From Roseomonas rosulenta (GTDB lineage Bacteria; Pseudomonadota; Alphaproteobacteria; Acetobacterales; Acetobacteraceae): DNA of 64,000 nucleotides. A program made the position numbers and the translations under genes. The notes under the pieces are model-generated. The model ran no database searches. It saw only the letters and a list, made by a program, of their open reading frames with translations, and was not told the origin of the DNA. Where the stretch lies: NCBI RefSeq assembly GCF_016106005.1, contig NZ_JACADR010000002.1:22359-86358 (forward strand). Reading direction: 5' to 3'. This document shows positions 27,601 to 35,166 of the stretch, one piece after another. The stretch's first letter is position 1, and every line of letters begins with the position of its first letter.

Positions 27601-27987
27601 GGCCTCCAGCAGCGGGCCGGAGGGGTCGATCCGGCGGAACGGTGCCAGTTCCTGCTCGAGCCCCGGATCGTAGGCGAAGGGCCAGGTCTCGGCCTCGGGC
27701 TCGAGGAAGAAGTCGAAGGGGTTGATCGTCGCCATGTCGGCAACGAGGTCCACGGTCACGTCGAAATGCGTCACGCGCTCGGGAAACACTACGCGGGCCA
27801 GGAAATTTCCCTGCGGGTCCTGCTGCCAGTTCAGGAAGTGGGGCTTGGGTTCGACCTTCAGCGCATAGGAGAGCACAGGCGTCCGGCTGTGCGGCGCCGG
27901 TCGCAGTCGGATGGTCTGCGGGCCGAGGCTGGCAGGCCGGGCATAGCGGTAGCTGGTGCGGTGCGTCAGCGCGACGTGGATGGACAT
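24613..27987 (-). CDS. transglutaminase + DUF2126 protein (COG4196)
   Basis: A 1124-residue cytoplasmic protein. The N-terminal 290 residues repeat the architecture of the small partner: a beta domain and a transglutaminase core with Cys180 (GRGSCRDSAW), His229 (DLHAWAEVY) and Asp245 (GWIGLDATSG). The rest is DUF2126, with LTMGGEPTFV, VEVNIHPAGSWDE-like EVNIHPAGSW, GTGGGNHVVMGG, FWHNHPSLSYLFSGLF and RVDEAR-like RIDEARMDA. I recall a glutamine-synthetase-like amide-ligase fold being proposed for DUF2126; I could not check this. It is the first gene of the three-gene unit, starting at ATG 27987 with only a weak ribosome site. It is divergent from the flavocytochrome gene. Confidence 0.9.
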   Translation of the reverse strand: MSIHVALTHRTSYRYARPASLGPQTIRLRPAPHSRTPVLSYALKVEPKPHFLNWQQDPQGNFLARVVFPERVTHFDVTVDLVADMATINPFDFFLEPEAETWPFAYDPGLEQELAPFRRIDPSGPLLEALLAEVPRTEQRTVDMLVALNALVQSRIAYVVRMEPGVWSPDTTLEQGRGSCRDSAWLLVQLLRRLGFAARFVSGYLIQLVADQKPLEGPEGPTSDFTDLHAWAEVYLPGAGWIGLDATSGLMTGEGHIPLAATPEPQSAAPISGGLEKVETEFGFEMSVRRIRETPRVTKPYAPGQWDAIRAAGEAVDRKLKALGMRLTMGGEPTFVAASDRDAAEWNTDALGPTKRAYAGRLLRRLVKLWSPGAALTTNMGKHYPGEQLPRWALHSHWRADGEPVWTDPTLLASDDDRDTATAADAARFARLLAERLQVDPALVQGAHEDIHYYLWKEQRLPANVVVEDARLADALERKRLAQVFGQGLSAEVGSVLPIRRVMQDGVRRWQSGRWFFRGEHLFLIPGDSPIGLRLPLAALPWMSPEDAARVQQHEADPFAWRADLPPHSALMAQRALRAQQMPESLVQRALRAPLAGEGTASGIEDFRPQPQPIPVVGESDAGVVRTALTIEAREGMLHVFFPPLFAAEDWLDMVAAVEATAAELGRKVVLEGYLPPSDPRLLHFSVTPDPGVIEVNIHPAGSWDEVVGRTVALYEEARQVGLAAEKFMTDGRHVGTGGGNHVVMGGETVAESPFLRRPDLLKSLVGFWHNHPSLSYLFSGLFIGPTSQHPRIDEARMDAIHELEIAFSKVHAWQEVPPWMTDRLFRNILADMTGNTHRTEFCIDKMYDPATSGGRRGLVEFRGFEMPPHAEMSAVQMLLMRAALAAFWERPYERRLVRWGTRLNDQFMLPHYCGQDFQDAIDELRNLGAPIDPDWFAPHMAFRFPLIGEASVRDIGLELRHALEPWHVLAEEQVAGGTARYVDSSVERVQARVTNWVPDRHALAVNGVAVPLRATERAGEYVAGIRFKAWNPPSSLHPTIRPQTPLVLDVFDRWNGRSLGGMTYHVAHPGGRSYDRYPVNANEAEARRRARVQPFGHTPGRLAPPEPPPGLELPFTLDLRRHG

Positions 27988-28143
27988 GTCCGGGCCTGGA
28001 TCGGTTGGGTCCGTTTCACACGGATGCGACAGGCGATGCAATCCGCGGTCCAACCGAGCGCCCGTCGTCCGGTCTTGCGCTGCGTCAAGACTTCGGCCGC
28101 GGCGATCGCCTAGGCAGGCGGGACAGGATCGAAAGGACCAGGC

Positions 28144-29493
28144 ATGCCGGCTGCCCTGCTTCTGGCCGCATATGCGGTGCTGGTCATCCTGCCCGTGGCC
28201 CTCGGCTGGGCGCGCGTCGGGCCGGCGCGGCCCTGGATGGACGAGCTGTCCTCCGCCCTCGCCATGGCGGGCTTCGCCGCGCTGCTGCTGGAATTCCTGC
28301 TCTCGGGCCGCTTTAGTGCCATCAGCGGGGGCATCGGCATCGACCGGACCATGCGCTGGCACCAGGCCTTCGCCCGGGTGCTGACGGTGGCGCTGCTGGC
28401 CCACCCCTTTCTGTACGACTACGCCGCCTTCCGCTTCGCCCCGCCGATCCCGGCGCAGGACCTGGCGGCGGCGGACCCGGCGCGCGCGGCGGTGCTCGGC
28501 CTCACCGGCGGGTCCGCCGCGACGGGGTGGATCGCCTGGCTGATGCTGTTCTGCCTCACCGGCCTCGCGATCTTCCGACGCGCCACGCCCTATACCTACG
28601 AGGGCTGGCGGGTGATGCACGGGCTGACGGCGGCTGCGGTTGCCCTCACCGGGCTGCTCCATGCGCTGGAGGCCGGGCGCTACAGCGCCGACGCTCCGCT
28701 CGCCGCCTATTGGGGCGTGCTGACGGCGGTGGCGCTGTTCACGCTGGTCGAGGTCTACATCCTCCGCCCGCGCCGGCTCGCCCGCCGCCCCTGGCGCATC
28801 GCCGCCGTCACGCCCGCGGCCGAGCGCAGCTGGGAGGTGACGCTGACCCCCGCCGGCCATGACGGGCTTGCCTTCACGCCCGGGCAATTCGCCTGGCTGC
28901 GCCTCGCCTGCTCGCCGCATGCGGTGCGGGAGCATCCCTTCTCGATCGCCTCCGCCCCCGGCGAGCCGGAAGGCCGGCTGCGCTTCCTGATCAAGGAGGC
29001 CGGCGACTTCACCAGCACCATCGGCAGCCTGCCCGTGGGCGCCCCGGCCTATGTCGACGGCCCGCACGGCGTGCTGGTCACCGAGGGGCGCGCCGCGCCC
29101 GGCATCGCCATGCTGGCGGGCGGGATCGGCCTCGCGCCGATGCTCTCCATGCTGCGCGCCGCGCGGACGGCGCGGGACAGCCGGCCGATGCTGCTGCTCT
29201 ACGGCAACCGCCATGCCGGGCAGATCCTGGCCCGCGAGGAACTGGCGGAGCTGGCGCGCGCCCTGCCGCTCGAGGTGGTGCATGTGCTGAGCGAACCGCC
29301 CCCCGGCTGGGCGGGTGCCACGGGGATGCTCTCGCGCGACCTGGTCCGCGCGCGCTGTGCCGAAGCCGCCAGGGCCGGCTGGATCTTCGTCCTGTGCGGC
29401 CCGCCCGCCATGCTGCGCGAGGCGCGGGTGGGCCTCGCCGCGCTCGGCGTCCCGGGCTCGCGCATCCTCGAGGAACGCTTCGTCTACGATTGA
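28144..29493 (+). CDS. ferric-reductase-like transmembrane flavocytochrome
   Basis: A 449-residue inner-membrane oxidoreductase. About six membrane helices occupy residues 1-205, with His73 and His87 in one helix pair and His159 and His173 in another; this 14-residue spacing is the bis-heme pattern of the FRE/NOX family. The cytoplasmic half binds FAD (REHPFSIASAP) and NAD(P)H (LAGGIGLAPMLSML, CGPPAMLREARVGL, ILEERF). It moves electrons from NAD(P)H across the membrane to an outside acceptor such as ferric iron or oxygen. AAAGGACC precedes the ATG. No siderophore or quinone genes adjoin it. Confidence 0.88.
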   Translation: MPAALLLAAYAVLVILPVALGWARVGPARPWMDELSSALAMAGFAALLLEFLLSGRFSAISGGIGIDRTMRWHQAFARVLTVALLAHPFLYDYAAFRFAPPIPAQDLAAADPARAAVLGLTGGSAATGWIAWLMLFCLTGLAIFRRATPYTYEGWRVMHGLTAAAVALTGLLHALEAGRYSADAPLAAYWGVLTAVALFTLVEVYILRPRRLARRPWRIAAVTPAAERSWEVTLTPAGHDGLAFTPGQFAWLRLACSPHAVREHPFSIASAPGEPEGRLRFLIKEAGDFTSTIGSLPVGAPAYVDGPHGVLVTEGRAAPGIAMLAGGIGLAPMLSMLRAARTARDSRPMLLLYGNRHAGQILAREELAELARALPLEVVHVLSEPPPGWAGATGMLSRDLVRARCAEAARAGWIFVLCGPPAMLREARVGLAALGVPGSRILEERFVYD

Positions 29494-29518
29494 GCCCCCG
29501 CCCCGCTGCGCCTAGGCT
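29490..29518 (+). promoter_or_regulatory. candidate promoter of the D-aminoacylase gene
   Basis: TTGAGC (29490-29495), a 17-base spacer and TAGGCT (29513-29518) lie 29 bp before ATG 29548. The -10 hexamer is inside CCTAGGCT, one of the CTAG-containing elements seen before several genes in this window. The -35 overlaps the stop of the preceding gene. Confidence 0.45.
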
Positions 29519-29547
29519 GCCCGCGAACGGGACAGGAAGCGCAGGCC

Positions 29548-31266
29548 ATGGCCGATCTGGTGATCCGCGGCGGGACGGTGGTGGACGGCACGGGAAGCGC
29601 GCCCATCGAGGCCGATATTGCCATCGAGGGCGGCCGCATCACGCAGGTCGGCCGCGTGGCCGAGCGCGGGCGCGAGGAGATCGACGCGCGCGGCCACCTG
29701 GTCACCCCCGGCTTCGTCGATATCCACACCCATTACGACGGCCAGGCGGTGTGGGATTCGCACCTCGCCCCTTCGGCCTGGCATGGCGTGACCACGGCGG
29801 TGATGGGCAATTGCGGCGTCGGCTTCGCCCCCTGCCGCGCGGCCGACCGCGACAAGCTGATCGAACTTATGGAGGGCGTGGAGGACATCCCCGGCCCCAT
29901 CCTGCACGAGGGCCTCGACTGGCGCTGGGAGAGCTTCCCCGAATACCTCGATGCGCTGGACGCCAGGCCGCGCGACATCGACATCTGCGCCCTGCTGCCG
30001 CATGGCGCGCTGCGCGTGCATGTGATGGGCGAACGCGGCCTGGCGCTCGAGAACGCCAACCAGGCCGATATCGCACGGATGCGTGAGATCACCGCGGAAG
30101 CCGTGCGCGCCGGCGCGTTTGGCGTCTCCACCTCGCGCACCATCAGCCACAAGACCCTGAAGGGCGACCCCACGCCCACGCTTCGTGCCCAGGAGGAAGA
30201 ACTCCACGGCCTGGCGCTCGGCCTGCGCGACGGCGGCGGCGGGCTGCTGGAACTGGTGTCGGACTGGAACACGCCCGACCCCGCCACCGAATTCGCCATC
30301 GTGCGCCGCGTGGTCGAGGCGACCGGGCAGCCGGTGGTCTTCTCGCTCACCGCGCGCCACGACCGGACCGAGGCATGGAAGGAACTGCTCGCCCTGTCCG
30401 ACGATGCGGCGGCGCGCGGCCTGCCGATCCGACCGGTGTTCCCGCCGCGGCCGATCGGCATCCTGCTCGGGCTGAACGGCAGCCAGAATCCCTTCGCCGG
30501 CTGCGCGTCGTACAAGGAGATCGCGCACCTGCCCGCGCCGGCGCGCGCCGCGGCCATGCGCGACCCGGCGCTGCGCGCGCGCATCCTCTCGGAGGACCGC
30601 ATCAGCGGATCGACCTTCCCGCTCATCACGCGCCTCGGCTTCGAGCGCATGTTCCCCTTCGGCGATCCGCCGGACTACGCCCCGCCGCGCGACGCCTCGA
30701 TCGCCGCCATGGCCGCGCGCGAGGGCCGGACCGCCGAGGAGGTCGCCTATGACCTGCTGGTCGCCGATGACGGCGCGGGCTTCATCTTCGCCCCGCTCAC
30801 CAACTTCGCCGACTACACGCTCGCGGCCAGCGCCGAGTGCCTGCGCCACCCCAATGCCATCGCCGGCCTGTCGGATGGCGGGGCGCATGTGGGCTTCATC
30901 TCGGACGGGTCCTTCCCGACCTTCCTGCTCGCCTACTGGGCGCGCGACGGGAAGGAGGCCGTATTCCCGGTGCAGGAGATCGTCCGCCGCCTGACCTCCG
31001 ACACCGCGCGCGCGGCGGGGCTGCACGACCGCGGCGTGCTGCGCCCGGGGCTGCGCGCCGATGTGAACGTGATCGACCTGACGGCGCTGGCGCTCGAGGC
31101 GCCGCGGATGGTCGCCGACCTGCCCGCCGGCGGGCGGCGGCTGCTGCAGCGTGCGCGCGGCTATGCCGCGACGGTGGTGGCCGGCGCCGTCACCTATCGC
31201 GACGGCGTGGCCACCGGTGCCCTGCCCGGCCGCCTGGTGCGCGCCGGACGGCACGCCGCGCTGTGA
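29548..31266 (+). CDS. N-acyl-D-amino-acid deacylase family amidohydrolase
   Basis: A 572-residue zinc-type amidohydrolase of the D-aminoacylase group. HTH is at residues 60-62 in VDIHTHYDGQ, followed by WHGVTTAVMGNCGVGFAP with the conserved Cys ligand and SDGGAHVGFISDGSFPT carrying the catalytic Asp. The C-terminal DRGVLRPGLRADVNVIDL is standard. The family hydrolyses N-acyl-D-amino acids; many members in alphaproteobacteria are uncharacterised and may act on other amides. The gene stands alone with its own promoter-like element. It might work with the D-amino-acid dehydrogenase at 35815-37074, which would oxidise the released D-amino acid, but they are not linked. Confidence 0.88.
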   Translation: MADLVIRGGTVVDGTGSAPIEADIAIEGGRITQVGRVAERGREEIDARGHLVTPGFVDIHTHYDGQAVWDSHLAPSAWHGVTTAVMGNCGVGFAPCRAADRDKLIELMEGVEDIPGPILHEGLDWRWESFPEYLDALDARPRDIDICALLPHGALRVHVMGERGLALENANQADIARMREITAEAVRAGAFGVSTSRTISHKTLKGDPTPTLRAQEEELHGLALGLRDGGGGLLELVSDWNTPDPATEFAIVRRVVEATGQPVVFSLTARHDRTEAWKELLALSDDAAARGLPIRPVFPPRPIGILLGLNGSQNPFAGCASYKEIAHLPAPARAAAMRDPALRARILSEDRISGSTFPLITRLGFERMFPFGDPPDYAPPRDASIAAMAAREGRTAEEVAYDLLVADDGAGFIFAPLTNFADYTLAASAECLRHPNAIAGLSDGGAHVGFISDGSFPTFLLAYWARDGKEAVFPVQEIVRRLTSDTARAAGLHDRGVLRPGLRADVNVIDLTALALEAPRMVADLPAGGRRLLQRARGYAATVVAGAVTYRDGVATGALPGRLVRAGRHAAL

Positions 31267-31350
31267 TGCAGGCCACGGACAGGCCGCACAGGCGCGCCGC
31301 AGGCTAGCCCCGCCGTCCCCATCAAGGGGCGGCGGGAGCAGGAGGCGCCC

Positions 31351-31578
31351 ATGCCCGGCCCGCGGCTGCACATCCTTGTCGGCCTCGTCATCGCCTGCGC
31401 CGTCACCGCCGGCGCGGCGCGCGCCTCGCTGGTGCTGCCCGCGCGGGACCGCTGCCAGCTCGCCGGCCCCTACGCGAGCCTGAGCGACGCGATCGAGGCG
31501 GCGCAGGCCGCGCGCGAGCGCGGCGCCAACCCCACCACCTTCCGCACCGAGGACGGCTACTTCGTGCGTGCCTGCTGA
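31351..31578 (+). CDS. small secreted protein with two cysteines
   Basis: A 75-residue protein that I do not recognise as a named family. Residues 1-25 are a clear signal peptide (hydrophobic core ILVGLVIACAVTAGAA, cleavage near ARA-S). The mature part is about 50 residues: DRCQLAGPYASLSDAIEAAQ, an amphipathic helix, and a charged C-terminus ending exactly in Cys75. Cys35 and Cys75 could form a disulfide that closes the chain. GGAGG precedes the ATG. Its last 22 bp overlap the 3' end of the convergent dehydrogenase gene. The coding bias fits the genome, so it is probably real. Confidence 0.65.
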   Translation: MPGPRLHILVGLVIACAVTAGAARASLVLPARDRCQLAGPYASLSDAIEAAQAARERGANPTTFRTEDGYFVRAC

Positions 31579-32495
31579 CGCGCTTCCAGCAGCCGCACCA
31601 GCGCGGCGTCGCGCCGTGCCGCCAGCTCCGCGGTGGTGGCGCCGCCGGTGCCCTCGGCGACACCTTCCACCAGCATCCGCTGCACCGCCGCATCCACCTT
31701 CGGATCGCCGAGATCCATCCACCAGGATTCAAGCGCCGGCAGCAGGTGGTGCAGGAAGTGGTCGATGCCGCCCTCCCCACCGGCCAGGTGGAAAGTGGTG
31801 TGCGGGCCCATCAGCGCCCAGCGCAGCCCGGGGCCCTCGCTGATCGCGGCATCCACGTCGGCGACGCTCGCCACACCTTCCGCGACCAGGTGCACCGCCT
31901 CCCGCCACAGCGCCGCCTGCAGGCGGTTCGCGAGGTGGCCCGGCACCTCCTTGCGGATCTCGATCGGGTGCTTGCCGATGGCGCGGTAGAATTCCATCGC
32001 CGCGGCCACCGCCTCGGGGCTGGCCTTGGCGCCGCCCACCACCTCGACCAGCGGGATCAGGTGCGGCGGGTTGAAGGGATGGCCGATCACCACGCGTTCG
32101 GGATGCGCGCAGCGTTCCGACAGCCGGCTCGCGAGCAGTCCCGAGGTCGATGACGCGATCACCACGTCGGGCGGCACGGCAGCATCGATCCGCGCCAGCA
32201 GGTCCTGCTTGATGTCGAGCCGCTCCGGCGCGCTCTCCTGCACGAAGTCGCAGCCCGCGCAGGCTGCCGCGGGATCAGCGTCGAAGGTCCAGGCATCCGG
32301 ATCGGCATCCGCCTTGCCGCCGAGCCGCATCAGGGTCGGCCAGGCGCCGGCGATCATCCGCCGCAGCAGGTCGGGCGCACCCGGCGAGGGATCGCTCGCG
32401 CTGACGCTCAGCCCGCGGCTGAGGAAATACGCTGCCCAGGAGGCGCCGATGGTGCCCGCGCCGATCACCGCGACGCGCTTGATCTCGGTCCGCAT
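31557..32495 (-). CDS. 3-hydroxyacyl-CoA/L-carnitine dehydrogenase family protein
   Basis: A 312-residue NAD-dependent dehydrogenase. GAGTIG is at residues 12-17, followed by QESAPERLDIKQDLLARID and the catalytic-region motif GHPFNPPHLIPLVEVV. The short length, with a single C-terminal helical domain, matches L-carnitine dehydrogenase or 3-hydroxybutyryl-CoA dehydrogenase relatives acting on small substrates. ATG 32495 is chosen because the Rossmann fold starts immediately after it; the upstream extension is antisense to the next gene. It is divergent from the serine hydrolase gene. A CTAG-type -10-like element lies 25 bp upstream. Confidence 0.87.
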   Translation of the reverse strand: MRTEIKRVAVIGAGTIGASWAAYFLSRGLSVSASDPSPGAPDLLRRMIAGAWPTLMRLGGKADADPDAWTFDADPAAACAGCDFVQESAPERLDIKQDLLARIDAAVPPDVVIASSTSGLLASRLSERCAHPERVVIGHPFNPPHLIPLVEVVGGAKASPEAVAAAMEFYRAIGKHPIEIRKEVPGHLANRLQAALWREAVHLVAEGVASVADVDAAISEGPGLRWALMGPHTTFHLAGGEGGIDHFLHHLLPALESWWMDLGDPKVDAAVQRMLVEGVAEGTGGATTAELAARRDAALVRLLEARQQARTK

Positions 32496-32520
32496 GTCGT
32501 TCCCTCGCCTTGCCGCGCGC

Positions 32521-32563
32521 AGGCTAGCCCGCCCTGGCCACGCGCAGGAAGCGGGGCTAGCCT
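32521..32563. promoter_or_regulatory. divergent promoter pair carrying GCTAGCCT elements
   Basis: The octamer GCTAGCCT occurs on the minus strand at 32521-32528, 25 bp before ATG 32495, and on the plus strand at 32556-32563, 23 bp before ATG 32587. The hexamer TAGCCT fits a TAnnnT -10. No good -35 is evident for either. Confidence 0.4.
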
Positions 32564-32586
32564 CCGCGCCGGCAGGAGGAACGCCC

Positions 32587-33429
32587 ATGCAGGATCTCGT
32601 CGCGCGGATGAACGCCATCTGCGACGCGCAGCCCTTCGACACGACCTGGTACGTGAAGGACCTCGCGACCGGCTGGGAGGCCGATCGCGGCGGCGACGTC
32701 GTCACGCCCTCCGCCAGCACGCGCAAGACCTCGATCCTGATGCACGCGCTCTCGAAGGTGCATGAGGGCAGGCTGCGGCTCGACGAGCCCTGCACGATCG
32801 AGGCGCGGCTGCAGGAAGGTGTCGACAGCGGCACCTACCAGTACATGACGCCGGGCTGCGTCATTCCGCTGCGCGACGCCTTCGTGAACATGATCATCAC
32901 CTCGGACAATGTCTGCACGCAGATCGTCCTGGAACGGCTGGATCGCGACGAGCTCAACGCCTGGTGCCGGGGCATCGGCATGACCGGCACGACGCATCGC
33001 GTGAACTTCCCCCCGCCCGGCCTGGCCTGGGACCACCAGATCGACGCGGTGGCGAGCACCACGGCGCGCGACCAGGGGCTGCTGCTCGACCGCATGGTGA
33101 AGGGCGCGACCGACGCCGCGGAACCGGCCGCGATCGGTGCCACGCCGGAGCTCTGCAGGCTCGGCCTCGACATCCTGTCCTGGCAGCGGCTGCGCAACCT
33201 GATCCCATCCCTCCTGCCGGCCAAGACGAAGGTCGCGAACAAGACCGGGCGCGGGCCGCGCGGGCGGATGGATGCGGGCGTGGTGTATCGCGGCGAGGTG
33301 CCGCGCTTCATCATCTCGGTCTATTGCGACCGCGTGCCGGACACGCTGCCCGACGGGCTGCCGGGCTATACCGCCGCCTACGCCACCGCCGGGCGGCTGA
33401 CCCGGCTTTGCTGGGACACGATGAACTGA
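32587..33429 (+). CDS. class-A-beta-lactamase-fold serine hydrolase, intracellular
   Basis: A 280-residue protein with the penicillin-recognising fold. The nucleophile motif S-x-x-K is Ser44-Thr-Arg-Lys47, SDN is at 106-108 and KTG at 219-221. The omega-loop ExxLN glutamate needed for deacylation of beta-lactams in class A enzymes is not found where expected (the sequence there is IDAVASTTARDQ). There is no signal peptide, which is also unlike a beta-lactamase. It is followed after 1 bp by a hydratase gene and then a lyase gene. A role as an amidase/esterase on a pathway intermediate is possible; resistance function is unlikely. Confidence 0.85.
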   Translation: MQDLVARMNAICDAQPFDTTWYVKDLATGWEADRGGDVVTPSASTRKTSILMHALSKVHEGRLRLDEPCTIEARLQEGVDSGTYQYMTPGCVIPLRDAFVNMIITSDNVCTQIVLERLDRDELNAWCRGIGMTGTTHRVNFPPPGLAWDHQIDAVASTTARDQGLLLDRMVKGATDAAEPAAIGATPELCRLGLDILSWQRLRNLIPSLLPAKTKVANKTGRGPRGRMDAGVVYRGEVPRFIISVYCDRVPDTLPDGLPGYTAAYATAGRLTRLCWDTMN

Positions 33430-33430
33430 C

Positions 33431-34300
33431 ATGACCGACGCGGAATTCGAGGCGGCGATCGCCGCCCTGCAGGACTGGGTGGGGCGCGAGCGGATCGTCG
33501 AGGACGAGATCGGCCTGTCCTCCGCGCGCCGCATCGCCGGCATGCTCGACATCGACCCGGCCTCGCTGAAGCAGGGCGACGCGCTGCCGCCGCACTGGTT
33601 CACCATGTTCTTCCCCGACATCGCGAAGCAGTCCGACATCGGTCCCGACGGCCACCCCAACAAGGGCGTGTTCCTGCCGCCGATCCCGCTGCCGCGGCGC
33701 ATGGGCGCGGGCCGGCGCGTGACGATCAACGAAGCCCTGCGCATCGGCACGCCGGCCATCAAGCGCGCCATCGTGGCACAGGTGCTGCCCAAGATCGGCC
33801 GCACCGGTCGCATGGCGATCCTGACCATGCGCCACGTCATCGAATGCGAGGGCCGCACCGTCGCGGTGGACGAGTTCGACGCCATGTACCGGGAGGCGCC
33901 GCCGCCCGGCCAGCCGAGCCCGCAGACGCCGCCCAACCCGGCGCCGACGAACGGCATCTATGCCGACCGGGTGCTGCTCTCCTCGGCGCTGGTGTTCCGC
34001 TATTCCTCGGTGACCTGGAACGCGCATCGCATCCACTACGACGCGGATTATGCGCGCAGCGAGGAAGGCTATCCCGCGACCGTGCAGAATGGCGGGCTGA
34101 CCATGCAATTGCTGCTCGATGCCGCGCTGAAGCGTGCGCCGGGGCGGCTCGCCGGGTTCACCGCGCGGCTCGCGCGCCCGCTCTGGGTGGGTGATACGGT
34201 CACGCTGTGCGGTGCGGCGCCGGTCGATGGGAAGATGGCCTGCTGGGCGACCGACAAGGACGGCAACCTCTGTGCCACGATGGAGCTGGCTTTCGCATGA
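33431..34300 (+). CDS. FAS1-like/MaoC dehydratase (itaconyl- or mesaconyl-CoA hydratase type)
   Basis: A 289-residue double-hotdog hydratase. The N-terminal FAS1-like dehydratase half has PPHWFTMFFPD and PIPLPRRMGAGRRV; the C-terminal half has FRYSSVTWNAHRIHYDADYAR and the following GYPATVQNGGLTMQLLL, the MaoC-type active-site helix with Asp/His. This architecture is shared by itaconyl-CoA hydratase, mesaconyl-C4-CoA hydratase and the mitochondrial HTD2. Its stop overlaps the CitE-like lyase start in ATGA, matching the ich-ccl order of itaconate degradation. A paralog lies at 42512-43360. The exact acyl-CoA is inferred. Confidence 0.85.
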   Translation: MTDAEFEAAIAALQDWVGRERIVEDEIGLSSARRIAGMLDIDPASLKQGDALPPHWFTMFFPDIAKQSDIGPDGHPNKGVFLPPIPLPRRMGAGRRVTINEALRIGTPAIKRAIVAQVLPKIGRTGRMAILTMRHVIECEGRTVAVDEFDAMYREAPPPGQPSPQTPPNPAPTNGIYADRVLLSSALVFRYSSVTWNAHRIHYDADYARSEEGYPATVQNGGLTMQLLLDAALKRAPGRLAGFTARLARPLWVGDTVTLCGAAPVDGKMACWATDKDGNLCATMELAFA

Positions 34301-35166
34301 CGCGCCCTGCCCCCGCCACCTGGCGGTCGCTGATGTTCGTGCCCGCCAGCGGCGAGAAATTCGTCGCCAAGGCGCATACCCGCGGCGCGGATGTGGTGAT
34401 TCTCGACCTTGAGGATTCCATCCCGCCCGGCGGCAAGCAGGCGGCGCGGGATGCGCTGCCGGCCGCTGCGGCAAGCGTCGGCCAGGCGGGGGCGGAGGTG
34501 GCGGTGCGCATCAACCGCGCGCTGGAGCTTGCCATCCCCGACATCGCCGCCGCCGTGATGCCGGCGGTCGGCACGCTGATGCTGCCCAAGGTGATGGGGC
34601 CGGAACACATCCGCCTGCTGTCGGAGGTGGTGGCGGCACGCGAGGCCGCGCTTGGCATGGCGCCGGGCCATACGCGCTTCGTCGCGGTGGTGGAGACGCC
34701 CGATGCGCTGCCCTTGCTGGGTGCCATCGCCAGCGCCGACCCGCGCGTGGTGGCGCTGGGCATCGGTGCGGAGGATCTCTCGACGGAGCTGGAGGCGGTG
34801 CCCGGCGCCGACCTGCTCTACCATTTCGGGATGATGGTGGTGGCGGCGGCGCGCGCGGCGCGCGTGCAGCCCATGGGATCGGTCGGGCCCTTCGCGGATT
34901 TCTCGGATCTCGAGGGCTATCGCGCCTCGCTGAAGCGGTCCCGCGCGCTGGGCTTCGCCTGCCAGGCCTGCATCCATCCCGCACAGGTGGCGGTGATCAA
35001 CGAGGAATACGGGCCCTCGCCCGCCGAGGTGGATCGCGCGCGCCGGCTGATCGCCGCCTTCGACGCCGCGATCGCGCAGGGCCAGGGTGCGGTGGCCTTC
35101 GAGGGCCAGATGATCGACCTGCCGGTGGTCGAGCGCGCGCGCAGGCTGCTGGCACGGGCGCGCTGA
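34297..35166 (+). CDS. CitE-like HpcH/HpaI lyase (citramalyl-/malyl-CoA lyase type)
   Basis: A 289-residue TIM-barrel lyase. Family features are SLMFVPASGEKFVAKA, the metal-binding VVILDLEDSIPPGGK, a conserved Arg in AVRINRALE, the second acidic ligand in GIGAEDLSTEL, and QACIHPAQVAVIN at the barrel end. Free-standing CitE-like proteins cleave (S)-citramalyl-CoA, malyl-CoA or related 3-hydroxy acyl-CoAs to acetyl-CoA and an oxoacid. Overlap with the hydratase stop supports consecutive hydration and cleavage. It ends the three-gene unit that begins with the serine hydrolase. Confidence 0.87.
   Translation: MTRPAPATWRSLMFVPASGEKFVAKAHTRGADVVILDLEDSIPPGGKQAARDALPAAAASVGQAGAEVAVRINRALELAIPDIAAAVMPAVGTLMLPKVMGPEHIRLLSEVVAAREAALGMAPGHTRFVAVVETPDALPLLGAIASADPRVVALGIGAEDLSTELEAVPGADLLYHFGMMVVAAARAARVQPMGSVGPFADFSDLEGYRASLKRSRALGFACQACIHPAQVAVINEEYGPSPAEVDRARRLIAAFDAAIAQGQGAVAFEGQMIDLPVVERARRLLARAR

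Noticed and set aside
32587..33429. A beta-lactam resistance gene
   Set aside because: It lacks both an export signal and the deacylating glutamate and is inside a metabolic unit.
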